From Mycobacterium deserti (GTDB lineage Bacteria > Actinomycetota > Actinomycetes > Mycobacteriales > Mycobacteriaceae): a stretch of DNA of 64,000 bases. The translations under genes and the position numbers were made by a program. Of the stretch, positions 28,081 to 36,962 are shown piece after piece. The notes under the pieces are model-generated. The model was not told the origin of the DNA, did not search any database, and saw only the letters and a list, made by a program, of their open reading frames with translations. Location of the stretch: positions 868,001 through 932,000 of the forward strand of contig NZ_JAODWD010000002.1 of NCBI RefSeq assembly GCF_025345615.1. Reading direction: 5' to 3'. Within the stretch, counting starts at the first letter, position 1. Each line of letters begins with the position of its first letter.

Positions 28081-28087
28081 CGGCCGA

Positions 28088-29059
28088 GTGCCGCAACTGA
28101 CCACCGCCCGGGGCGCGATCGAGACCGCGGACCTCGGGGTCACCCTCATGCACGAGCATGTGTTCATCCAGTCTCCCGACATCACTGCCAACTACCCCGA
28201 GGTGTGGGGCGACGAGGCCAAGCGGGAGGCCGACGCGATCGCCCGCCTCAACGAACTGAAGTCGCGCGGCGTCGACAGCATCGTCGACCTCACCGTGATC
28301 GGAATGGGCCGCTACATTCCCCGCATCGCGCGCATCGCCGCGGAGACCGACATCAACATCGTGGTGGCGACCGGCGTCTACACCTACAACGACGTGCCGA
28401 TGTTCTTCCACTTCAGCGGTCCCGACACGCCGCTCGGAGAGCCGATGGTCGACATGTTCGTCCGCGACATCGAACAGGGCATCGCAGGCACCGCCGTCAA
28501 AGCGGCGATTCTCAAGTGTGCCACCGACGAACCCGGTCTGACACCGGGTGTCGAGCGCGTGCTGCGTGCGGTGGCACAGGCGCACCGGCGCACCGGCGTG
28601 CCGATCTCGACCCATACTCACGCCGCGACGAAGCGCGGCCTCGAGCAGCAGCGCGTCTTCGCCGAGGAGGGCGTCGACCTGTCGCGCGTTGTCATCGGGC
28701 ACTCAGGTGACACCACCGATCTCGGCTATCTCACCGAACTCATCGCGAACGGCTCGTACATCGGCATGGACCGGTTCGGGGTCGACGTGTTCCTGTCGTT
28801 CGAAGAACGGGTGGACACCGTCGCGCGGATGTGCGAGCGCGGCCACGCCGACCGGATGGTGCTCTCGCACGATGCATCCTGTTTCATCGACTGGTTGCCT
28901 GAAGCCCTTGTGCCGGAGACGATGCCGAACTGGCACTACCTGCACATCCACAACGACGTCATCCCGGCGCTGAAGCAGCGCGGCGTGACCGACGAGCAGA
29001 TCACCACCATGCTGGTCGACAATCCGCGCAGGATCTTCGAGCAGCAGGGCGGTTACTGA
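28088..29059 (+). CDS. php: Phosphotriesterase-like lactonase
   Basis: A 323-residue amidohydrolase with the full binuclear-metal set: His22 and His24 (MHEHVF), bridging carboxylated Lys143 (AILKC), His176 or His178 (STHTHA), His205 (IGHSGD) and Asp262 (SHDA). Homologous proteins (PPH of M. tuberculosis, Rv0230c) hydrolyse acyl-homoserine and other gamma/delta-lactones and weakly hydrolyse organophosphates. The next gene, an acyl-CoA ligase, begins 1 nt after its stop, so the two are probably one transcript. That pairing suggests the hydroxy-acid released from a lactone is then activated with CoA. Confidence 0.92.
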   Translation: MPQLTTARGAIETADLGVTLMHEHVFIQSPDITANYPEVWGDEAKREADAIARLNELKSRGVDSIVDLTVIGMGRYIPRIARIAAETDINIVVATGVYTYNDVPMFFHFSGPDTPLGEPMVDMFVRDIEQGIAGTAVKAAILKCATDEPGLTPGVERVLRAVAQAHRRTGVPISTHTHAATKRGLEQQRVFAEEGVDLSRVVIGHSGDTTDLGYLTELIANGSYIGMDRFGVDVFLSFEERVDTVARMCERGHADRMVLSHDASCFIDWLPEALVPETMPNWHYLHIHNDVIPALKQRGVTDEQITTMLVDNPRRIFEQQGGY

Positions 29060-29060
29060 C

Positions 29061-30533
29061 GTGGCCGACGTCGCACCGATCGGCACCCAGGTCTCGCTTC
29101 TCGCCGAGCAGGCCCCCGGCGCACCCGCCGTGACCTGCGCCGGTCGCACGCTCACCCGGGCCGAGCTCGACGCCTCCACCAACCGGCTGGCCCGCGCCTA
29201 CGCCGAACTCGGTGTAGCACAAGGCGATTACGTGACCATCGTGTTGCCCAACTCGATCGAATGGGTGCAGGCCGTGCTGGCCACGTGGAAACTGGGCGCG
29301 ACGCCGCAGCCGCTGTCGCCGAGCCTGCCGGATTCGGAACTGGCCGGACTTCTCGGCCTGCGGCGCCGCGCGCTCGTGGTGGGCCGAGACGATCCCACCG
29401 GCGAGAATAAAAGCGTGCCAGCAGGTTTCGCTCCTGACCACGCGATCTCCGATGGTCCGCTTCCCGAGGCGGTGTCGCCGGTGTTCAAGGCGATGGCGTC
29501 GGGCGGCAGCACGGGCAGACCGAAGCTGATCGAGTCCGGCGGCGACAGCAGATTCCCGCCCGCCGCCGGCTATCCCCTCGGCGCCCAGCACGACGACGTC
29601 AACCTCATCTCGGTGCCCCTGAGCCACAACACGGGGTTCACCACGTTCACGATCGGCCTGGTTCAGGGGCACCACATCGTGCTGATGCCGCGTTTCGAAC
29701 CACACGAGTTTCTGCGCCTGGTCACCGAACATCGCGTGACCTTCCTGGCGACGGTGCCGACGATCATGCAACGCCTCCTGCCCGTCTACCGCGCCGACCC
29801 CGACGCCTATGACCTCTCGTCGATCCGCCGGTTCTGGCATCTGGCCTCGATGTGCCCGCCCGCGGTCAAGCAGGCCTGGATAGACCTGCTCGGTCCCGAC
29901 GCGGTCTGGGAACTCTACGGCGGCACCGAACTGCAGGCGCTGACGTTCATTTCCGGTGCGCAGTGGCTGACCCATCCCGGGTCCGTCGGTGTCGTCGTCG
30001 CAGGGGAGATGAAGGTGCTCGACGACGACGGCAACGAGTGCCCACCCGGCGTCGTCGGAGAGATCTACATGCGGCCCTCGCCCGGCAGCGCGCCGACGTA
30101 TCGGTACGTCGGCGCCACCGCCAAGAACCGCGACGGGTGGGACTCGCTCGGCGACCTCGGCTACTTCGACGAGGACGGGTTCCTCTATCTCAACGACCGT
30201 CGGGTGGACATGTTCACCGTCGGCGGCCGCAACGTCTACCCTGCCGAGATCGAGTCAGCGCTCTGCGCGCATCCAGACGTGTTGTCGTGCCTCGTCGTCG
30301 GCGTTCCCGACCCGAACTCCGGCGACCTCGGCCAGGTGCCGCACGCGATCGTCCAGGCCGACGGACTCGACCAGGCGGACGTCATCGAGTTCCTCAGCGA
30401 GCGCATCGAGCGCTACAAGCTTCCCCGCTTCGTCGAGTTCACCGACACCCCGTTGCGCGACGACGCCGGTAAGGCGCGACGCTCAGCGGTGCGCGAGGAG
30501 ATCATCGCGCGGCAGGCCGCGCGATCCAGCTAG
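29061..30533 (+). CDS. Acyl-CoA synthetase (AMP-binding)
   Basis: An ANL-superfamily adenylating enzyme of 490 residues. The ATP/AMP loop is MASGGSTGRPKL. The adenine motif YGGTE and the hinge LGDLGYFDEDGF are present, as are RVDMFTVGGRNVYPAEIE and the C-terminal catalytic Lys in DDAGKARR. It is shorter than typical long-chain FadD proteins and closer in length to small carboxylate or bile-acid-CoA ligases. It follows php with a 1-nt gap. Its TAG stop shares CTAG with the stop of the convergent acyltransferase gene. The substrate is not predictable from sequence alone. Confidence 0.9.
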   Translation: MADVAPIGTQVSLLAEQAPGAPAVTCAGRTLTRAELDASTNRLARAYAELGVAQGDYVTIVLPNSIEWVQAVLATWKLGATPQPLSPSLPDSELAGLLGLRRRALVVGRDDPTGENKSVPAGFAPDHAISDGPLPEAVSPVFKAMASGGSTGRPKLIESGGDSRFPPAAGYPLGAQHDDVNLISVPLSHNTGFTTFTIGLVQGHHIVLMPRFEPHEFLRLVTEHRVTFLATVPTIMQRLLPVYRADPDAYDLSSIRRFWHLASMCPPAVKQAWIDLLGPDAVWELYGGTELQALTFISGAQWLTHPGSVGVVVAGEMKVLDDDGNECPPGVVGEIYMRPSPGSAPTYRYVGATAKNRDGWDSLGDLGYFDEDGFLYLNDRRVDMFTVGGRNVYPAEIESALCAHPDVLSCLVVGVPDPNSGDLGQVPHAIVQADGLDQADVIEFLSERIERYKLPRFVEFTDTPLRDDAGKARRSAVREEIIARQAARSS

Positions 30534-31699
30534 CGCGCGATCGGCTCAGGCGCGCTCGTCACCGAGGAGTCCAACGGCGGCACCGGCCGTTGATTGCGAT
30601 ACTCCCAGCGCCGCAGCGCTTCTCGACACGGCGACTCGACCAACGCGTAACTGACCGCGGCGATCGCGAAGCCGAACACCACGGTCAGCAATAGCACCAC
30701 CGGCATATGTCCGTTGAACGGAAACTCACCGATCATCGGGAAGACCATCGCCAACGCGGCGAGGTGCCAGACGAACAAGCCGTAGGACCAGCGGCCCAGC
30801 GTCACCATTGGTGCGCTTCCCAGGAATCGGTGCGGGGTGTCGGGACGGTCCAACACAAGCGGCGCGAGCAGCGCCGCCGCGACGATCGCGCCCATCGCGG
30901 TCTTGATCGTGACCTGGCTGATCGTGCCGAATTGCAACCCCTCACGGCCGGCCAGCGGAGAGGCCGCGACGGCGAACGCGGCCACCGCGAGCAGCGCCAT
31001 CAGGATCCGGCGCCGAGCCAGCCGGTGGGGCCAACCGACCGGCATGACCGTCAGTTCGGCCAGCACCATGCCCGCGGCGAACCAGGAGAAGAAGGCGGGC
31101 GGCCAGTTCCACAGGTTGTGGCCGGAGTCCGGGTCGAACGGAATGTTCACCCAGAACAGGCTCGCCACCGCGGCGGCCATGATGACTGCAATCCTGGCCC
31201 GCACCGGAACCCGTCGCACCAGCAGCGCCAGCAGTGGTAGCGCCAGGTAGAACGTCACCTCGACCGACAGGCTCCACATCTGGGTGAGGCCCGCGGTCAG
31301 GGTCAGCGGCACGTAGATCTGGGTCAGCGTCAGGTTAGCCAGCCACACCGTGAAGTCGGCTCTGGCCTCGGGCAACAGCGTCAGGATCACCACGACGGCC
31401 ACCAGATAGCCGGGCATGATGCGCACGATCCGTGAGCGCAGGTAGTGGCCGGTCGGCGGAATCGGGCGAAGACCGCGTGCCGCGGCGGCGTGACCGCGCC
31501 ACAGCAGGAACCCCGACAGCGCGAAGAACACTGCGACCGCGAGGTCGAAGCGGCCGAAGACGCGGCCCATGACACCGCTCGAGTGACCGGTCTGGAAAGC
31601 GACGTGGGTGACGACGACCCCGATGGCTGCGCATGCGCGCATTCCCTCGACGGCGGGCAGGAAGGAGCGGGTACCTCCTACTGCCGCTTCCTGCGCCAT
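30530..31699 (-). CDS. Membrane acyltransferase, acyltransferase-3/OafA family (Rv0228-like)
   Basis: A 389-residue polytopic protein with about ten helices. The family N-terminus FLPAVEGMRACAAIGVVVTH contains the conserved Arg and His. FFALSGFLLWRG and WSLSVEVTFYLALPLL are further AT-3 motifs. Such enzymes O-acylate envelope sugars or lipids. Order matches Rv0228. It is divergent from the DUF3068 gene. The acceptor is unknown, but neighbours act on arabinan and envelope lipids. Confidence 0.9.
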   Translation of the reverse strand: MAQEAAVGGTRSFLPAVEGMRACAAIGVVVTHVAFQTGHSSGVMGRVFGRFDLAVAVFFALSGFLLWRGHAAAARGLRPIPPTGHYLRSRIVRIMPGYLVAVVVILTLLPEARADFTVWLANLTLTQIYVPLTLTAGLTQMWSLSVEVTFYLALPLLALLVRRVPVRARIAVIMAAAVASLFWVNIPFDPDSGHNLWNWPPAFFSWFAAGMVLAELTVMPVGWPHRLARRRILMALLAVAAFAVAASPLAGREGLQFGTISQVTIKTAMGAIVAAALLAPLVLDRPDTPHRFLGSAPMVTLGRWSYGLFVWHLAALAMVFPMIGEFPFNGHMPVVLLLTVVFGFAIAAVSYALVESPCREALRRWEYRNQRPVPPLDSSVTSAPEPIAR

Positions 31700-31830
31700 G
31701 GCGACCAGTGTGCCCGGCTGGTGAAATGGGTCCGAAAACGGGTAGTCAGGCGGGCACCGCCGATGCAGCCGGAGTAAGCATCGACCTTAAATTGTGCTGT
31801 TAGGGTCAGACGGGTTTTGCCCCAAGAGAC

Positions 31831-31837
31831 GAGGAGA
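31831..31837 (+). promoter_or_regulatory. Ribosome binding site selecting a TTG start
   Basis: GAGGAGA lies 6 nt before TTG 31844. This favours the TTG over the earlier in-frame TTG at 31817, which lies upstream of the site. Confidence 0.7.
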
Positions 31838-31843
31838 CACGGC

Positions 31844-33040
31844 TTGAACCGCGCAGTGGCGCTGCGTATCGCAGCGTGCGGGCTCATGGGGCTGGGAGCT
31901 GCCCTTCTGATCGCCGCGCTCTTGCTGTCCACGTATACCGAAGGCAAGATCGCCAAGATCCCGCTGAACGTCGACGCCACGCTGGTGAGCGAGGGCACCG
32001 GAACGGCGTTCGACCCGGACTCGCTGAACAGGGACAGGTTCGTGGTGGACCGCGATGTTCCCTTGGCGCTGCAGGAGCAGATGACTGTGGAGGCGCCGTC
32101 GAACGCCGACGTCGTCACTCTGCAGGTCGGCAGCACTCTGCGGCGCACCGACCGGCAGCAGGACGACGGGCTGCTGCTCGCCCTTGTCGACACCGTCACG
32201 GTCAACCGCAGCACCGCCGAGGCCGTGTCCAGCGAGAGCAACCCCGGCGGTGCGGTGCAGAAGCCACGCGCCATCGAGGACGACCAGCCGCCGACCAACA
32301 TCGCGCTGCCGCACGAAGGCCTGGCCTACCGCTTCCCGTTCGACACTGAGAAGAAGAGTTACTCGGTCTTCGACCCGATCGCGCAGAAGGCGTTCGACGC
32401 CAACTACGACGGCGAGGAAGACATCAACGGACTGACCACCTACAAGTTCAGCCAGAACGTCGGGTATGACGCCGACGGCAAGCTGGTCGAGCCGGTCAAG
32501 TACGCCTCGTTGTTCGATGACGACGCCGACAGCCAGGTCACCGCGCGCGCCTCGATGTGGGGTGTGCCGGGCAATCCCGAAGAGCCGATCACGATGACGC
32601 GCTATTACGCGGCTCAGCGGTCGTTCTGGGTGGACCCGGTATCGGGCACCGTCGTCAAGAAGGACGAACACGCCTACCACTACTACGCCCGCGAGCCGCT
32701 CGAGCCCGAGGTGACGTTCGTCGACTACAAGGTCACCTTCGACGAGGAGACGGTCGAATCGCAGGTCGCCAGCGCCAGCGACGAGCGGGACCGGGTGGCG
32801 CTGTGGGGCCGCGTCCTGCCGATCACCTTCACCGCGTTGGGTCTGGTGACGCTCGTCGGCGGTGCGCTGCTCGGGTCGTTCTCGCTGCGGGCCGAGTCCG
32901 CGCTCATCGACCCCGGCCTCGACGAGGCCGACCACGGCTTCTTCGACACGCAAGGCTTTCAAGTGCCAGGCGCCGAAGCCAAGACCGAGAAGATACCCGC
33001 GCCACGACCGTCGGATCTACCGCCGGACAGACCGGTCTGA
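31844..33040 (+). CDS. DUF3068 membrane-anchored protein (Rv0227c-like)
   Basis: 398 residues from TTG 31844. It has an N-terminal helix (ALRIAACGLMGLGAALLIAA), a long extracytoplasmic domain (about 40-310) and a second helix near the C-terminus (LPITFTALGLVTLVGGALLG), followed by an acidic cytosolic tail. The layout is that of DUF3068 proteins, of which the M. tuberculosis member Rv0227c is essential or nearly so (recall). The biochemical role is unknown. The following gene overlaps or abuts its stop, so the two form an operon. Confidence 0.88.
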   Translation: MNRAVALRIAACGLMGLGAALLIAALLLSTYTEGKIAKIPLNVDATLVSEGTGTAFDPDSLNRDRFVVDRDVPLALQEQMTVEAPSNADVVTLQVGSTLRRTDRQQDDGLLLALVDTVTVNRSTAEAVSSESNPGGAVQKPRAIEDDQPPTNIALPHEGLAYRFPFDTEKKSYSVFDPIAQKAFDANYDGEEDINGLTTYKFSQNVGYDADGKLVEPVKYASLFDDDADSQVTARASMWGVPGNPEEPITMTRYYAAQRSFWVDPVSGTVVKKDEHAYHYYAREPLEPEVTFVDYKVTFDEETVESQVASASDERDRVALWGRVLPITFTALGLVTLVGGALLGSFSLRAESALIDPGLDEADHGFFDTQGFQVPGAEAKTEKIPAPRPSDLPPDRPV

Positions 33041-33075
33041 TCCCGCGTTTCGCCGCGCCCGGGTGGGCGCCGTCG

Positions 33076-34773
33076 GTGGCGCCGGGGTACGCGCTGGTGC
33101 TGTCCCTGATCGTGACGGCGCCGCTGTTGGCGCCGGGCTATCTGCTCTTGCGCGACGCGGTGTCGACCCCGCGGTCGCACCTGTCCGACGCGGCGCTCGG
33201 GTTGTCGGAGGCCGCGCCGCGGGCGCTGCCTCAGGACTTCGCGGTGGCGCTGGCGTCCACGGTGATCGACGGTGGGGTGGTCGTCAAGTCCCTCCTGATC
33301 GTCGGGTTGTGGCTCGCCGGGTGGGGTGCGGCCCGATTGGTTACGGTCGTGCTGCCGCAGGCCGGGCTGGCCGGCCAAAGCGTCGCGGTCACGCTCACCA
33401 TTTGGAATCCCTATGTCGCAGAACGACTTCTGCAGGGCCACTGGAGCCTGCTGGTCGGCTACGGATGTTTGCCCTGGGTCGCTGCGACCGTGTGCCGGCT
33501 GCGAACGAGCACACCCGGCTGGCCGGAGGTCTTCGCGCTCGGGTTCTGGATCGCCCTGGCCGGTCTGACGCCGACCGGCCTGATGCTGGCCGCGACGGTC
33601 GCGGCTACGACCGCGTTCATGCCCGGCAACGGGCGGCCGCGGTGGTGGTGCCTGTCGGTGAGCCTGGTCGCAGCCGCGGTCGCCGCGCTGCCGTGGCTGA
33701 CCGCTGCTGCCGTCGCTCAGACGCTCTCGTCGTCGCAGGCCGACGGAGTCGCGGCGTTCGCGGCGCGCGCCGAACCGGGTCTCGGCGTACTCGGCAGTCT
33801 CGCGGGCCTCGGCGGAATCTGGAACGGCGACGCTGTACCCGCCACGCGTACAACGGCTTTCGCGACAATCGCCACAATCGTACTGCTGGGCATTGTGGCG
33901 CTCGGGTCGACGGTACTGCTGCGCAACCGGGCCGCGGTGCCGCTGCTCGTGCTCGCCGCTTTCGCGGTGGTGGTGCCCTCGGCGATGGCGACCGGCCCAG
34001 GGATCATGCTTGTGGAGAACATGATTCGCGCACTGCCCGGGCTAGGCGTGGTTCGTGACGCGCAGAAGTGGGTCGCGCTCGCGGTGCCCGGTTACGCTTT
34101 GGCAGCCGCGGCCGCGGTCGTGGTGCTGCGGCGATGGTTACCCGCCGCAGTCACGGCGCTGATCTGCTGCGCCGCGCTGCTGGCAGCGCTGCCCGACCTC
34201 GCGTGGGGCGTCGGCGGCAAGGTTGCGCCGGTCGTCTACCCGCTGGACTGGCCGGCCGTCACCGCGATGATCAACGCCGACCCGCGACCGGTGGCCGTGT
34301 TACCGCCCGACAGCCTGCGGCGGTTCGCGTGGGCGGGTGAGGCACCGGTGCTCGATCCGCTGCCCCGCTGGGTACGCGCCGACGTGCTGACGACGGGCGA
34401 CCTGTCCATCGGCGGGCACACCGTGTCCGGGGAAGGTGAGCACGCCCGCCGAGTACAGCGGTTGCTGCTCGACGGCGCCGACCGCGACGCATTGGTCGAC
34501 GCCGGCGTCGGCTGGGTCGTCGTCGAATCACCCGGCGAGGTAGAGGTTTTGACGCTGCCAGTGGCCTACCGGGGACGGGATCTCACGCTGTACCGGGTCG
34601 GCGGCGAGGGTCAGCAGGCGTCGGGCCGGGGACTCGTGCTCGCTGCGCACTGGGCGTGGCTCAGCCTGCTGTTCGCTGGACTCGCAGGCGCGGCATCCGC
34701 GTCGTGGCGGGCCCGGCGGGCTGCCCACCACACGCCTCAAGCGTCCGCTAACAAGGGATGGGAATGCCCGTGA
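33076..34773 (+). CDS. Polytopic membrane protein, GT-C-like (Rv0226c-like)
   Basis: A membrane protein of 565 residues from GTG 33076, with about 12 hydrophobic segments and a C-terminal extracellular region (about 400-540). Topology and place resemble Rv0226c, often described as a conserved membrane or GT-C-like protein; no catalytic motif can be claimed. The in-frame sequence just upstream (IPRFAAPGWAPS) looks coding. A start around the DUF3068 stop, for example a CTG at 33037, would give 578 residues, close to the family length. The true start is therefore uncertain. The stop overlaps the convergent secreted-protein gene by 26 nt. Confidence 0.82.
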   Translation: MAPGYALVLSLIVTAPLLAPGYLLLRDAVSTPRSHLSDAALGLSEAAPRALPQDFAVALASTVIDGGVVVKSLLIVGLWLAGWGAARLVTVVLPQAGLAGQSVAVTLTIWNPYVAERLLQGHWSLLVGYGCLPWVAATVCRLRTSTPGWPEVFALGFWIALAGLTPTGLMLAATVAATTAFMPGNGRPRWWCLSVSLVAAAVAALPWLTAAAVAQTLSSSQADGVAAFAARAEPGLGVLGSLAGLGGIWNGDAVPATRTTAFATIATIVLLGIVALGSTVLLRNRAAVPLLVLAAFAVVVPSAMATGPGIMLVENMIRALPGLGVVRDAQKWVALAVPGYALAAAAAVVVLRRWLPAAVTALICCAALLAALPDLAWGVGGKVAPVVYPLDWPAVTAMINADPRPVAVLPPDSLRRFAWAGEAPVLDPLPRWVRADVLTTGDLSIGGHTVSGEGEHARRVQRLLLDGADRDALVDAGVGWVVVESPGEVEVLTLPVAYRGRDLTLYRVGGEGQQASGRGLVLAAHWAWLSLLFAGLAGAASASWRARRAAHHTPQASANKGWECP

Positions 34774-35137
34774 ACATGTCCCTGCCGGTGCACTCGGCCG
34801 CCGCTCCAGGCGGCATGTTTGGGCCGTCCCAAAGATCACTACCCTCGAGTTCGATCTTCGACTCCGTAAACCGATAGGTGACAGGGTCTAACGGTCCGAC
34901 CCAAACCTTGCGTGCGACGTTGCCCATTCCTGGCTTGACGCGCTGCCACGTGTGACACACGTTCATGTCCCAGACGTACATGGCCCCAGGCCCGGGCGGA
35001 TTGTGCATGGACATGCCGGGGCACCATTGATGTGGCTGCGACGGGATGGCCTGCGCGGCGCCCGTTCCCAAGCTCAAGCCTGCCGCCACGAGACCGACCG
35101 ACGTCAAAGCCCCGGCGAGTATCCGTGTGGTCTGCAT
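34748..35137 (-). CDS. Small secreted Cys-rich protein, copy A
   Basis: 129 residues with a clear Sec signal peptide (basic start, helix LAGALTSVGLVAAGLSL, cleavage near AQA-IP). The mature part has four conserved Cys: WCPGM, NVCHTW, the GRDMF region and the final PIPC. Pro/Gly-rich segments (NPPGPG, PGMGNV) separate them. Two disulfides are likely. An AAGGG-type ribosome site precedes ATG 35137. It is a diverged tandem copy of the next gene. The family is not recognised beyond 'mycobacterial secreted small protein'. Confidence 0.8.
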   Translation of the reverse strand: MQTTRILAGALTSVGLVAAGLSLGTGAAQAIPSQPHQWCPGMSMHNPPGPGAMYVWDMNVCHTWQRVKPGMGNVARKVWVGPLDPVTYRFTESKIELEGSDLWDGPNMPPGAAAECTGRDMFTGIPIPC

Positions 35138-35261
35138 ATCGATACCCTTCCTGCCTGCCGCGGCGTCGTCCCACGAAGTACACCTGCGCGCGGCGACTAC
35201 CGATCCCAAGAAGTAGGCCGTGCCTAACCGGCATTGCCGCCAACTGCATTGCGAGCATTCG

Positions 35262-35618
35262 CTAGCAGGGGATGGGCAGGCCGGTGAACATATCCCGGCC
35301 ACACTCAACGCGGACAGAACCCGCCGGTGGGTTCGGACCGTCCCAGAGATTGCTATGTTCCACGCTGAAAGTGCCGTCGAGAGATCTGTATGGCACATTG
35401 CCCATCCCGGGGCTGACGCGGTACCACGTGTGGCACACATTCATGTCCCACGCGCCGGGGCTGATACCCGGTCCAGGAGGAGAAGCCAACGACATTCCCG
35501 GGCACCATGTGTGTGCGCCCGGTGGATTGGCCGCCGCGGTGCCCGTGGCCAGGCTCAGGCCGGCCGCCGCGAGACTGGCCATCGTCAGCGCTCCGGCGAG
35601 TGTCCGTTTGCTGTGCAT
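35262..35618 (-). CDS. Small secreted Cys-rich protein, copy B
   Basis: 118 residues, paralogous to copy A over its whole length: the same signal-peptide plan (LAGALTMASLAAAGLSLATG), WCPGM, WDMNVCHTW, PGMGNV, SNLWDGPN and the ending RDMFTGLPIPC. All four Cys are conserved. The 124-bp gap to copy A shows no obvious terminator, and both leaders carry a similar GAAGGG-TAT stretch, so each may have its own promoter. Function unknown; export and disulfides are inferred. Confidence 0.8.
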   Translation of the reverse strand: MHSKRTLAGALTMASLAAAGLSLATGTAAANPPGAHTWCPGMSLASPPGPGISPGAWDMNVCHTWYRVSPGMGNVPYRSLDGTFSVEHSNLWDGPNPPAGSVRVECGRDMFTGLPIPC

Positions 35619-35747
35619 GTTGATATCCCTTCATGTGTGCGCCGCTTCGTTGAGCTGGGTGTACGACAACTCCGCTCACAGCATTGTGGGCTGCCGACAG
35701 GGCGAGCACATGCGGCGTTTACCCCATTTTTGGCGGCCGCCGAGCGA

Positions 35748-36926
35748 TCAGACGACGCCGCTGACTCTCCGTCCGGCGTGAACCGACTCCAGAACCGTGC
35801 GCATCGCGTCGGCGCTCTGCCGCCAGGAGAACTCGCCGCTGCGGATCTGCGCCTTGGTGCCGAGTTGATCCCGCAGCACGGGGTCGGATAGCAACCGCTC
35901 GAGGCCGTCGACGAGTTCGCGTTCGTCGTCGACCAGCAGGCCGGTGACCCCGTCGACGATCGAGTCGGTCAGCCCGCCCGAGGACCGGTAGCCGATGGTG
36001 GGCACCGCATGCTGCGCAGCCTCGGTCACCGCCAGTGCCCAACCCTCCTTGCGCGACGGCAGCACGTGCACCCAACACCTTTGCAGCACTTGGTGTTTGG
36101 TGTCGTCGTCGACATGTCCGTGGAAGGTGACGGCGTCGGAGATGCCGAGCAGCGCGGCGTGGTCGACGAGCCGCTGCTGCCACCAGCCGCCGCCGACGAT
36201 GTCCAGATGCAGGTCGGGTGTGCGCCTGCGCAGTTCCGCGACGGCTTCCAGCGCATCCTCGATCTGTTTGTGCGGCACCAGCCGCGACAGCACGGCGACG
36301 CGCGGGGTGGCCGATCGCGGCGCGGTCAGCGTATGCGAAGGCGCCTCGTCGAGGCCGTTGCGCACGACCGCGATCTGGCTGGGATTGACGCCGAGGCAGG
36401 TCAGGTCACGCGCTGAGGGCAGCGACACGGTGATGTACTGATTGCGGCGGTGCAGCGACGGCGACAACTTCGACTCGACGAACCAGCCGACCCTGCCCAT
36501 CACCGGACCGGCGACGGGCCACAGCTCCCGGTGGCAGTGGTGCACCAACACCGCCACGCGTCGGCCGAAGGCCAGGCGAGCCAGGAACGGCAGCCCGTTC
36601 TGGGTGTCGATCACCACGTCGGGGCGCGCCTTGCGCAGCGGACCCAGTCCGATTCGGGCCGCCACCATCGCCAGGCCCGCCCAGATGTAGACCGAGTACG
36701 GCCCGCCCGCCCGGCTGATCGCCAAGCCGTCGATCACCTCGCGCCGCGGCGCCCCCGGATACCGGGCGGTGCGCAGCGTCACCCTCATCCCCGACTCGGC
36801 GAGCTGTGCACCGATGCGCTGCAGATACGCCTCGCTCCCGCCGCCCTGCGGGTGGCCCGTGTCGCGCCAGCACAGAAGCAGCACGGAGCGGGGCCCATTG
36901 CTGCTCCTCGCGTGCGCGCCATTCAT
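35748..36926 (-). CDS. GT4-family glycosyltransferase (Rv0225-like)
   Basis: A GT-B glycosyltransferase of 392 residues. The N-terminal donor-loop motif GHPQGGGSEAY, the phosphate-binding region AVLSRLVPHKQIED and the acidic EX7E-like stretch (PSRKEGWALAVTEAAQ) are those of family GT4. The enzyme is cytosolic and uses a nucleotide sugar. Order matches Rv0225. It is divergent from the methyltransferase across 36 bp, with TAGGGT 8 nt before its ATG. The acceptor is unknown. Confidence 0.9.
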   Translation of the reverse strand: MNGAHARSSNGPRSVLLLCWRDTGHPQGGGSEAYLQRIGAQLAESGMRVTLRTARYPGAPRREVIDGLAISRAGGPYSVYIWAGLAMVAARIGLGPLRKARPDVVIDTQNGLPFLARLAFGRRVAVLVHHCHRELWPVAGPVMGRVGWFVESKLSPSLHRRNQYITVSLPSARDLTCLGVNPSQIAVVRNGLDEAPSHTLTAPRSATPRVAVLSRLVPHKQIEDALEAVAELRRRTPDLHLDIVGGGWWQQRLVDHAALLGISDAVTFHGHVDDDTKHQVLQRCWVHVLPSRKEGWALAVTEAAQHAVPTIGYRSSGGLTDSIVDGVTGLLVDDERELVDGLERLLSDPVLRDQLGTKAQIRSGEFSWRQSADAMRTVLESVHAGRRVSGVV

Positions 36927-36949
36927 CGCTGCTCACCCTAGCCGCTGGC

Positions 36950-36955
36950 TACTGT
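36950..36955 (+). promoter_or_regulatory. Leaderless -10 hexamer of the methyltransferase gene
   Basis: TACTGT ends 7 nt before ATG 36963, inside the 36-bp divergent gap shared with the glycosyltransferase. Confidence 0.45.
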
Positions 36956-36962
36956 TCCCCTG

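Noticed and set aside
31772..31778. GAGTAAG half site upstream of the DUF3068 gene as another TetR operator
   Set aside because: Only one arm is present; a 7-mer is expected several times by chance in 64 kb.
32557..33075. Longer start for the Rv0226c-like gene
   Set aside because: This part overlaps the well-conserved DUF3068 gene and translates to Arg-rich nonsense up to about 33010.
35220..35891. Plus-strand frame across the secreted-protein genes
   Set aside because: Opposite two genes with clear signal peptides and conserved Cys; no ribosome site or motif.
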